The notes beneath the pieces are model-generated. The model made no database searches, had not been told where the DNA came from, and worked only from the letters and a program-made list of their open reading frames with translations. From Moraxellaceae bacterium (GTDB taxonomy: Bacteria; Pseudomonadota; Gammaproteobacteria; Pseudomonadales; Moraxellaceae), in the NCBI GenBank assembly GCA_030684415.1, contig JAUXNL010000079.1, positions 1-7,000 on the forward strand: a stretch of 7,000 bases of DNA. Reading direction: 5' to 3'. The position numbers and the translations under genes are program-made. Shown piece by piece: positions 1 to 4,096 of this stretch. The first letter of the stretch is position 1. Every line of letters begins with the position of its first letter.

Positions 1-75
1 GTCGCCAACTTCGCCTTCCTCGGTATTGGCGTTTCAATCTGGGCCTTCATCTTCATCAGCATTTTTGCCGGCTGA
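1..75 (+). CDS. C-terminal end of a membrane protein (partial)
   Basis: An open frame enters from the left edge and ends at TGA 73-75. The visible 24 residues begin VANFAFLGIGVSIW and end in FAG. Apart from one Asn they are entirely hydrophobic or small, with no charged residue, which fits a final transmembrane helix running almost to the C-terminus. The start and most of the protein lie outside the window, so the family cannot be named. No canonical terminator follows directly; the next bases enter a repeat-rich gap. The frame could be fortuitous because it is short, but its uniform hydrophobicity and clean stop make a real gene end plausible. Confidence 0.45.
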   Translation, partial: VANFAFLGIGVSIWAFIFISIFAG

Positions 76-96
76 CGAAGCCCTGAATAGCCCGAA

Positions 97-159
97 CCGT
101 TCGCCCTGATCTCGCCGATGACCAACGGAAGTCCCTGTGGAGCTGGCTCACGGCGAACG
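97..159. repeat. Degenerate palindromic intergenic repeat
   Basis: The 8-base arm cgttcgcc (98-105) is matched by its reverse complement ggcgaacg (152-159). Partial complementarity continues inward (ctgat against ctcac). The core TTCGCCCTGA (101-109 region) recurs at 2684-2693 and, on the other strand, at 2078-2088. Motifs of the form TTCGCCCTGAGC are common in intergenic palindromes of Proteobacteria, so this is probably a decayed REP-like unit. The assignment to a repeat family is inference. Confidence 0.45.
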
Positions 160-179
160 CAGTTATTCATAACCTCCCT

Positions 180-337
180 AGCCGCTTGCTGAAAAATGCT
201 TTTCAACAAACGGCTTCCCGGCCAGGGATGGCCGGGGCGCGAATCAATCACGCCGAAGAGATTGATTCAGCGTGGACAATTCCGGACATGTGCCGGAATC
301 GCGGGCTGAAAAAAGCCCGGGATGGGCGTTTTTCAGC
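180..337. repeat. Array of five consecutive hairpins (BIME-like cluster or structured RNA)
   Basis: Five inverted repeats lie end to end in 158 bases. H1 spans 180-215: 14 of 16 positions pair, loop atgc. H2 spans 217-236: perfect 7-bp stem cccggcc/ggccggg, loop agggat. H3 spans 238-272: 12 bp with one bulged A at 269, built on gaatcaatc/gattgattc. H4 spans 279-299: perfect 7-bp stem attccgg/ccggaat around acatgtg. H5 spans 305-337: 13 of 14 positions pair, loop gggat. A sixth stem, cgagc/gctcg at 337-352, competes at the edge of H5. GCTGAAAAA occurs at 188-196 and 305-313 and its complement at 329-337, so the outer hairpins are related. The loops of H2 and H5 share GGGAT. This could be a cluster of palindromic repeats, a small non-autonomous element or a structured RNA; the sequence alone does not decide. 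Confidence 0.6.
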
Positions 338-485
338 GAGCTGCCAGGCTCGTTGGAGGCCGCAGCGCCAGCGGGCGATATGTTGCTGTGGTCAGAAACC
401 GCTAGAGCGCGATGGGCACAACCCTTACCCTTCACGCCTTTGTCGTCGCCCCTCTTCGCCCCTTATCTGACTGCAGAGCCTTGCC

Positions 486-1160
486 ATGAATCGTCCTGAA
501 CTCATCGACACCGCCGCCATTCCGGGCAATGGCGGTGAATTGCGCCTGTTTCGCGAGGGCCGCGACTTTGCCATCAAGATTGCGGGCGGCGGCGAGCTCA
601 TGCATTCGCGCACCCACGGTTCGGAAGACAAGCTCGCCGAAATCGCCTGCGCACGCCTGACAGGGCGACCCGCAGCACGTGTGCTGATTGGCGGCCTGGG
701 CATGGGCTTCACGCTTGCCGCCGCGCTCCGGCAGTTAGGGCCAGCCGCCACGGTGGTCGTCGCCGAACTGGTGCCGGCCGTGGTGGAGTGGAACCGTGGC
801 CCCTTGGGCGAACATGCAGGCTACCCGCTCAATGATTCACGCGCCGAGGTGCATGTCGGTGATGTGGCCGAGGTGCTGAAAGCTGAACGCGATGCGTTTG
901 ATGCCATTCTGCTGGATGTCGACAACGGCCCGCAGGGCCTGACCCACAAGGGCAACGACTGGCTCTATTCGCCTGCTGGGCTCGACGCAGCGATGGCCAC
1001 CTTGCGCCCGGGTGGCGCGCTCGCCGTATGGTCGGCCGGCCCCGACCCGATGTTTACGCTGCGCCTGAAAAAAGCCCGCTTCCTGGTAGAAGAAGTGCCA
1101 GTGCGAGCACACGGCAACAAAGGCGCGCGCCACCTGATCTGGCTGGCATTCAAACGATGA
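486..1160 (+). CDS. Spermidine synthase-like SAM/aminopropyl-transferase-fold protein
   Basis: A 224-residue protein with the Rossmann-like fold shared by spermidine synthases and SAM-dependent methyltransferases. Visible motifs are the nucleotide-binding glycine loop VLIGGLGMGF (66-75), the acidic end of strand 2 in VVVAELVPAVVEW (E94), a GDV motif (125-127), and ILLDVDNGPQGLT (141-153) at the active-site position. LRPGGALAVWSA follows (173-184). Classical spermidine synthases are longer (about 280-310 residues), carry an N-terminal beta tetramerisation domain, and have a D-S/T-S/T-D-P-type active-site motif. Here the N-terminus is short and the motif is DVDNGP, so real putrescine aminopropyltransferase activity is doubtful. 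Databases commonly label such proteins spermidine synthase; the substrate is unknown. The start ATG has only a weak AGAG upstream. The stop overlaps the next gene's start by ATGA, indicating translational coupling. Confidence 0.85.
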   Translation: MNRPELIDTAAIPGNGGELRLFREGRDFAIKIAGGGELMHSRTHGSEDKLAEIACARLTGRPAARVLIGGLGMGFTLAAALRQLGPAATVVVAELVPAVVEWNRGPLGEHAGYPLNDSRAEVHVGDVAEVLKAERDAFDAILLDVDNGPQGLTHKGNDWLYSPAGLDAAMATLRPGGALAVWSAGPDPMFTLRLKKARFLVEEVPVRAHGNKGARHLIWLAFKR

Positions 1161-1435
1161 GCGCGGCAACGCCCGACGCAGCGGCGGCAACACCAAAAGA
1201 CCCGCTGCAGGGCCTTACGCTGGAAAAATTGCTACGGCGGCTGGTACGGCTGTATGGCTGGGAGGAGCTGTCTCGCTTCATTCGTATCCGTTGCTTCACC
1301 GATAACCCGAGTGTGAAATCCAGCCTCACTTTTTTGCGCCGCACCCCATGGGCACGGCAGCAGGTGGAAGACTTTTACCGGGCCTATGGCCACGCCGACT
1401 GGGTCAACGCCGGCCTGGTGGATGAGGCGGGTTGA
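1157..1435 (+). CDS. VF530 family DNA-binding protein
   Basis: A 92-residue protein matching the small VF530 family (also known as DUF2132), named after a Vibrio fischeri protein of solved structure and described as DNA-binding. Recognisable blocks are DPLQGLTLEKLL (15-26), LYGWEEL (32-38), CFTDNPSVKSSL (46-57) and FLRRTPWAR (59-67). The first 14 residues are an Ala-rich, probably disordered extension. An in-frame upstream ATG at 1028 exists, but it lies inside the previous gene. The family homology begins after 1157, and the ATGA overlap with the preceding stop supports 1157 as the start. The protein is cytoplasmic and its cellular role is not established. The family identification is strong; DNA binding is family knowledge, not visible in the sequence. 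Confidence 0.92.
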   Translation: MSAATPDAAAATPKDPLQGLTLEKLLRRLVRLYGWEELSRFIRIRCFTDNPSVKSSLTFLRRTPWARQQVEDFYRAYGHADWVNAGLVDEAG

Positions 1436-1443
1436 CCCCTGAC

Positions 1444-1500
1444 GCCAGCACTTCCGGCGGGGCCTGCTGGCTGTGCACGCCGCCGGGCCTGGCTTGCCCG
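1444..1500 (+). terminator. Two GC-rich hairpins after the VF530 gene
   Basis: Nine bases past the stop at 1435, gccagca (1444-1450) pairs perfectly with tgctggc (1465-1471). A second stem cgggc (1484-1488) / gcccg (1496-1500) follows, and then tctcgactttt. No uninterrupted T tract lies directly behind either stem, so this is at best a weak intrinsic terminator for the upstream operon. Confidence 0.25.
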
Positions 1501-1559
1501 TCTCGACTTTTCACGGCCAGCGGGCAATAACCCTTGCACCAACCCGCTCTGCGCCGCAT

Positions 1560-1567
1560 AAGGGAGG
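1560..1567 (+). promoter_or_regulatory. Strong Shine-Dalgarno-like site before a small ORF
   Basis: AAGGGAGG lies five bases before the ATG at 1573. It is the best Shine-Dalgarno match in the gap between the VF530 and RRM genes, and clearly better than the GGA (1697-1699) directly before the RRM start. It suggests that ribosomes may enter at 1573 rather than at 1707. Confidence 0.35.
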
Positions 1568-1572
1568 GCCGC

Positions 1573-1710
1573 ATGTGGCTGAAGGGAATGCCGGGCATTT
1601 CACTTCGACACATGGCACCTCCACGAATCGCAACGCACCGCCGCACTAGAACAGCGGCATCAGCACGGCTACATCAACACAGACACACCGCCACCTGGAC
1701 ACTTTCATGA
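1573..1710 (+). CDS. Possible 45-residue upstream ORF coupled to the RRM gene
   Basis: ATG 1573 opens a 45-codon frame ending at TGA 1708-1710, which overlaps the RRM start codon (ATG 1707-1709) in an ATGA arrangement. The peptide starts MWLKGMPGISLRHM and is Arg/His/Thr/Ala-rich (for example THRRTRTAAASARLHQH). It shows no family motif. In favour of translation are the strong Shine-Dalgarno site at 1560-1567 and the precise overlap. Against it, third codon positions are only about half G/C, unlike the neighbouring genes, and the peptide looks low-complexity. If real, it more likely serves as a leader that delivers ribosomes to the RRM start than as a functional protein. An odd palindrome, aatgcc-g-ggcatt (1587-1599), lies within it. 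Confidence 0.3.
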   Translation: MWLKGMPGISLRHMAPPRIATHRRTRTAASARLHQHRHTATWTLS

Positions 1711-1949
1711 AACTGCTGGTACGCAACCTTTCCCGCGACACGACCCAAGCCGAGCTGACCGAGCTGTTTGCCGCCCATGGTCTGGTCAGCGCCTGCACGC
1801 TGGTCATGGACAAGGCCACCGGAAAATCCAAAGGCTTCGGCTTTGTGGAAATGCCGAAACATATCGAGGCGAAAACCGCCATCAAGGCCCTGAACGCGAA
1901 AAAAATCGCGGGCAGTGTCATCCGCGTAAAGGAAGCTGAAGAAAGTTGA
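1707..1949 (+). CDS. Single-RRM RNA-binding protein
   Basis: An 80-residue protein that is essentially one RNA recognition motif. RNP2 is LLVRNL (3-8) and RNP1 is KGFGFVEM (42-49), with the aromatic residues F44 and F46 that normally stack on RNA bases. The beta-alpha-beta order is intact: helix AELTELFAAHG (15-25), strand ACTLVMD (29-35), loop KATGKSKG, and helix EAKTAIKALNA (54-64) before a final strand IRVKE (72-76). Bacterial RRM proteins of 80-100 residues are typically cytoplasmic, single-domain, and sometimes cold- or stress-induced. They lack partner domains, as here, and have almost no tail. The start has only GGA at 1697-1699 as ribosome binding site and overlaps the end of a possible upstream ORF. 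The family call is firm; the RNA targets are unknown. Confidence 0.93.
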   Translation: MKLLVRNLSRDTTQAELTELFAAHGLVSACTLVMDKATGKSKGFGFVEMPKHIEAKTAIKALNAKKIAGSVIRVKEAEES

Positions 1950-2048
1950 GGGGGCTCTGGAAGGCACTCCGAGAAAGAGGACTGGCATAAGCCGACGCCA
2001 TTCGGGCGAGGCCTGTCGAGGCACTTGATCCTGATGCGCCACCTCAGC

Positions 2049-2090
2049 AACAGGGCGCTCCTGAATTCGCCAAAGGATTCAGGGCGAACG
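2049..2090. repeat. Palindromic repeat fragment upstream of the L7/L12-like gene
   Basis: A 7-bp perfect stem cctgaat (2060-2066) / attcagg (2077-2083) is flanked by two motifs seen elsewhere in the window. The sequence aacagggcgctcctg (2049-2063) matches 2701-2715 with one difference. The sequence ttcagggcgaacg (2078-2090) is the reverse complement of the cgttcgccctga motif found near 98-109. It is probably another decayed member of the same intergenic repeat family. Confidence 0.4.
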
Positions 2091-2155
2091 TAATTCACCG
2101 CCCTCCCCCAAGCCCCGAAGGCTGACACTCTGGCCAAACCACAAAGGACACCGTC

Positions 2156-2446
2156 ATGAACAAACCAGTTACCGAACTGCCCCAGAGGGCCATACAGGCA
2201 CTGGAAGGCGGCAATGTCATCGAAGCCATCAAGATCGTGCGCGCCGACACCGGCCTCGGCCTCAAGGAAGCCAAGGCTGTGGTCGACAACTGGAACAAAC
2301 GCCACCCCGGGCGCCAGAGCAGCATGAGCCAGGGGCAAGGGCCACATCAGCGCGAGTTGCCGTCCAATACGAACCTGTTTGCTGTGCTGGCGCTGGTCGC
2401 GGCGGGCATTGCCGGCTGGATGCTGTATACCGGCGGCACTCTCTGA
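2156..2446 (+). CDS. Ribosomal protein L7/L12 C-terminal-domain-like protein with membrane anchor
   Basis: A 96-residue protein. Residues 22-45, IEAIKIVRADTGLGLKEAKA then VVDN, copy the helix-turn-helix core of the L7/L12 C-terminal domain, the surface that contacts translation factors on the ribosome. The rest of that domain is absent or replaced by an N-terminal helix (QRAIQALEGGN). A hydrophilic linker of about 20 residues (KRHPGRQSSMSQGQGPHQRE) leads to one predicted transmembrane helix at about 73-93 (NLFAVLALVAAGIAGWMLY), so the domain should face the cytoplasm on a C-terminal anchor. It is not a ribosomal protein gene: no N-terminal dimerisation domain or hinge is present and no rpl/rpo neighbours are seen. 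AAAGGA (2143-2148) with a 7-base spacer supports the start. The function is unknown. Confidence 0.88.
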   Translation: MNKPVTELPQRAIQALEGGNVIEAIKIVRADTGLGLKEAKAVVDNWNKRHPGRQSSMSQGQGPHQRELPSNTNLFAVLALVAAGIAGWMLYTGGTL

Positions 2447-2679
2447 AAGAGCCGCTGAATAGCTGGGTGGCTGTGGCGGCGCGAAGACACGGGCGCCATG
2501 CAGGCGCCTCGCCGTAAATACGATTGCGATACGCGGGGACGATAAAAGACGGTTATTCAAAGCCTCGTGACAGTTCATTGAAACATGCTGAACCGGGCTC
2601 TCTTGAGCGTTCCACAGGGATTTTTGTTGATCATCGCGGGGCTCCGTGCCAAAACTTCTTAACCCTACGTTATCGACTC

Positions 2680-2752
2680 CCGGTTCGCCCTGAGCCCTTC
2701 AACAGGGCACTCCTGCGCTTGTAGAAGCGCTCAGAAGTGCCCTGTCGAAAGG
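2680..2752. repeat. Long palindromic REP-like element
   Basis: acagggcact (2702-2711) pairs perfectly with agtgccctgt (2736-2745). Inside, gcgctt (2715-2720) pairs with aagcgc (2725-2730) around the loop gtag. Outside, cctt-c (2696-2700) can pair imperfectly with gaaagg (2747-2752). On the left it carries ggttcgccctgagc, the repeat core also present near 98-109 and 2078-2090. On the right, ctttcagcaagc (2754-2765) is the reverse complement, with one mismatch, of the sequence at 184-195. No T tract follows the stem, so a repeat element is a better reading than a terminator. Confidence 0.55.
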
Positions 2753-2790
2753 TCTTTCAGCAAGCACCCCAGCGCTGCGCTCGGCCCAAT

Positions 2791-2821
2791 AAAAACGGCG
2801 TGCACCTGGCACGCCGTTTTT
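2791..2821. terminator. Perfect bidirectional intrinsic terminator
   Basis: aaaaacggcgtgc (2791-2803) and gcacgccgttttt (2809-2821) form a perfect 13-bp stem with loop acctg. The A5 and T5 ends supply the U-run on either strand. It lies 38 bases past the stop of the minus-strand lysine-rich gene, for which it is an excellent terminator. It would also stop plus-strand transcription coming from the L7/L12-like gene 345 bases upstream. Confidence 0.88.
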
Positions 2822-2858
2822 ATCGAGGGTAAGTCGCTGCCGCGGCCCGGCCGATGTT

Positions 2859-2969
2859 TTACTGCTTGTCGCGCTTTTCCTTCTTTTCCTTTTTCTCGGC
2901 GCGCTTTTCCAACTGCGTTTTGGCCGGCTTTTTCTTGGTTTCCTTTTTGCTCTCGATACCCTTGCTCAT
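2859..2969 (-). CDS. Small lysine-rich conserved hypothetical protein
   Basis: A 36-residue, extremely basic protein starting MSKGIESKKETKKKPAK, with 14 lysines and a repeated KKEKKEKR tail. It has no hydrophobic core and is probably helical or disordered. Short proteins of this type (MSKG...KKxxKKKPAKT...) are known as hypothetical proteins in Beta- and Gammaproteobacteria; that resemblance is from memory, not a search. The frame is open back to 3062, but those residues (MRCKKCGHCNSPP...) do not resemble the family and cover the likely promoter, so ATG 2969 is preferred. The ribosome binding site is weak (GAG about seven bases upstream). A TATAGT -10-like hexamer lies 30 bases before the start, and a strong terminator follows. 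Nucleic acid or ribosome association is a guess from charge only. Confidence 0.72.
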   Translation of the reverse strand: MSKGIESKKETKKKPAKTQLEKRAEKKEKKEKRDKQ

Positions 2970-2993
2970 GATCGTCTCGGCGTGGTCTGCGGT

Positions 2994-3046
2994 GCGGCCA
3001 CTATAGGCCTTTACCCGCGGCGTCGGTGGACTATTACAGTGGCCGC
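2994..3046. promoter_or_regulatory. 12-bp inverted repeat in a divergent intergenic region
   Basis: gcggccactata (2994-3005) is matched in inverted orientation by tacagtggccgc (3035-3046), 11 of 12 positions, with a 29-base spacer. The left arm contains the -10-like TATAGT (3005 to 3000 on the minus strand) of the 2859-2969 gene. Its position between two divergent starts suggests a regulator binding site pair or a decayed palindrome. No known regulator motif is recognised. Confidence 0.35.
3000..3005 (-). promoter_or_regulatory. Candidate -10 hexamer for the minus-strand lysine-rich gene
   Basis: TATAGT on the minus strand lies 30 bases before ATG 2969. No good TTGACA-like -35 lies 16-18 bases upstream of it (the bases there read CACCGA or ACCGAC), so it would need an activator or another sigma factor. 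On the other strand, TACAAT (3079-3084) is a comparable -10-like hexamer before the gene at 3170; TTGCAG at 3052-3057 is 21 bases away, too far for a standard promoter. Confidence 0.25.
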
Positions 3047-3169
3047 ATTTTTTGCAGCGCACAGACGCGGGGGACGGCTACAATGGCCCCATGCCGCCAT
3101 CGCGGCCCCCTGTCCGCCGTTTTCTCAGGCGCCGGCCCCCTCACCCGCTTCACGACCCAGCAGGACACC

Positions 3170-3352
3170 ATGGCCAAGCCCAATTACGCCTTCGAAAAGC
3201 GCCAGCGCGAACTCGCCAAAAAGAAGAAAAAGGAAGACAAGCAAAAACTGAAAGCCGGCCCCGATGACGCGGGCGCCCCTGCCGGCGAAGACAGCAGCGC
3301 CACGCCGGATGCTGGCACGCCTGAAGCGGGTACAGACGAGGGCACGCCTTGA
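3170..3352 (+). CDS. Small conserved hypothetical protein, MAKPNY...KKKKK type
   Basis: A 60-residue protein in two parts. Residues 1-28 (MAKPNYAFEKRQRELAKKKK, then KEDKQKLK) are a highly basic, probably helical segment that matches a conserved hypothetical family of Proteobacteria I recognise by its opening MAKPNY-FEKRQ-E-AKKKKKE. Residues 29-60 are an acidic Ala/Gly/Asp/Pro/Thr-rich tail (ending TDEGTP) that looks disordered and is unlikely to be conserved. The frame is open upstream to 3026, but that extension is unlike the family, and AGGA (3162-3165) precedes ATG 3170 with a short 4-base spacer. It is divergent from the other lysine-rich gene. The function is unknown; the basic and acidic halves could bind nucleic acid or ribosomes, which is only inference. 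Confidence 0.78.
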   Translation: MAKPNYAFEKRQRELAKKKKKEDKQKLKAGPDDAGAPAGEDSSATPDAGTPEAGTDEGTP

Positions 3353-3519
3353 CAGGCGTCCGCCAACCGCCGCTCTTGTCCCACGAAAGTCCCGGTGGGG
3401 CCCGCTCGAGACGAACGACGGCATACATCGGCGATTCACGTCATCCGCAAACCGGCGCCTGCTCCGATGGCATTTGCACCGTCTACTACTGACAGCCCAC
3501 ACCCCCCAAGAGAACCTGC

Positions 3520-4035
3520 ATGTCCCGACTGCGCGAAGAACAGATTGCCGCCGCCTCCGCATTTGCCGAGGCACAACTGAGTGACGCATCGGCAGCGGCA
3601 GTCATCGCTGGCAGCGCACGCATGGCCGGCACCTTCCTGTTTCGTTCGTTTGCGCACGCGCTGAATGATGTGACGCCGGGTACGGTGCTGCTCTCTCCCG
3701 TTGCCAATGCCGGCGGCCCCGATCTGATCGGCCTGCTGTCTGGCGCACTGGCTCGGCTTGGTATCCGTATTGACGCTGAGAACGTTGATCTGGAAGCGAA
3801 CCCGACATCGCTCCCCACCTTTCTGGAGACGCAGCGGCAGCTTGAGCCCGCCTGCATCACCATCCGTGAGCGCTTCGGCCTGAGCAATGAAGAGGCCGCC
3901 CATGCGGCGGCAGTGGCCACCGCCATGCTGATCAAGCACATGGAAAAATCACTGGCGCCGCAGACCGCCTTCGGGATTGCCGTCTATGGCTTTATTGAAG
4001 GCAGCAAGACCGCCCCCGATCCGGTCAAACGCTGA
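3520..4035 (+). CDS. Conserved-looking protein of unknown function
   Basis: A 171-residue soluble protein. I do not recognise a named domain. Residues 1-30 form an Ala-rich amphipathic helix (REEQIAAASAFAEAQLSDAS). A block GSARMAGTFLFRSFAHALND (31-50) is followed by PGTVLLSPVANAGGPDLIGL (53-72), which has conserved-looking glycines and prolines. The second half is predicted helical, with SNEEAAHAAAVATAMLIKHM (122-141), and ends in FGIAVYGFIEGSKTAPDPVKR. No signal peptide, metal motif or clear transmembrane helix is seen. AAGAGA lies a few bases before the ATG. Codon usage is GC3-rich like the surrounding genes and the frame is uninterrupted, so it is very likely a real gene. It stands alone on the plus strand and converges with the hydroxylase gene 61 bases away. 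Confidence 0.8.
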   Translation: MSRLREEQIAAASAFAEAQLSDASAAAVIAGSARMAGTFLFRSFAHALNDVTPGTVLLSPVANAGGPDLIGLLSGALARLGIRIDAENVDLEANPTSLPTFLETQRQLEPACITIRERFGLSNEEAAHAAAVATAMLIKHMEKSLAPQTAFGIAVYGFIEGSKTAPDPVKR

Positions 4036-4096
4036 CACAGCCTGACGTTCAGCGCGACGTCTCCGTCCCGCCACCTCACTCGGCAGTGGTTGTCGT

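Larger units (their letters stand above)
76..485. other. 410-base gap rich in hairpins and repeat fragments
   Basis: No convincing gene is present. Short open frames on both strands here have no recognisable motifs or good ribosome binding sites. The gap holds a degenerate palindromic repeat at 97-159, then five successive hairpins from 180 to 337 with a sixth alternative stem to 352. The last 130 bases (353-485) show no strong structure. The gene at 486 has only a weak AGAG (475-478) as ribosome binding site, and I could not find a convincing sigma-70 promoter in front of it. Confidence 0.7.
2447..2858. other. 412-base gap with palindromes and a shared terminator
   Basis: No gene is supported. 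The 66-codon plus-strand frame at 2524 starts with TTG, lacks motifs and runs through the palindrome. The gap holds a small hairpin (2492-2508, ggcgcc/ggcgcc with loop atgca), an AT-richer stretch (about 2511-2680) without recognised signals, a long palindrome (2680-2752) and the terminator at 2791-2821. Base composition in the middle of this gap is clearly less GC-rich than the flanking genes. Confidence 0.65.

Noticed and set aside
383..408. TTGCTG and TAGAGC as a promoter for the gene at 486
   Set aside because: The spacing is 14 bases and the -10 match is poor.
186..499. Several 60-95 codon frames across the hairpin array on both strands
   Set aside because: Their translations have no motif and the starts lack ribosome binding sites; the sequence constraint here is inverted repeats, not codons.
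1646..2578. A 310-codon open frame on the minus strand across the RRM and L7/L12-like genes
   Set aside because: It is antisense to two genes with clear family motifs, has no recognisable domain, and is explained by GC-rich codon bias.
2524..2724. A 66-codon plus-strand frame in the gap after the L7/L12-like gene
   Set aside because: It has a TTG start and no ribosome binding site, and its 3' part runs through the palindromic repeat.
3125..3589. A 154-codon minus-strand frame over the MAKPNY gene and its downstream gap
   Set aside because: It is antisense to a recognised small gene, Arg/Ser-rich and without motifs.
4043..4062. gacgt/acgtc stem between the convergent genes as a terminator
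   Set aside because: The stem is only 5 bp and no T tract follows on either strand.
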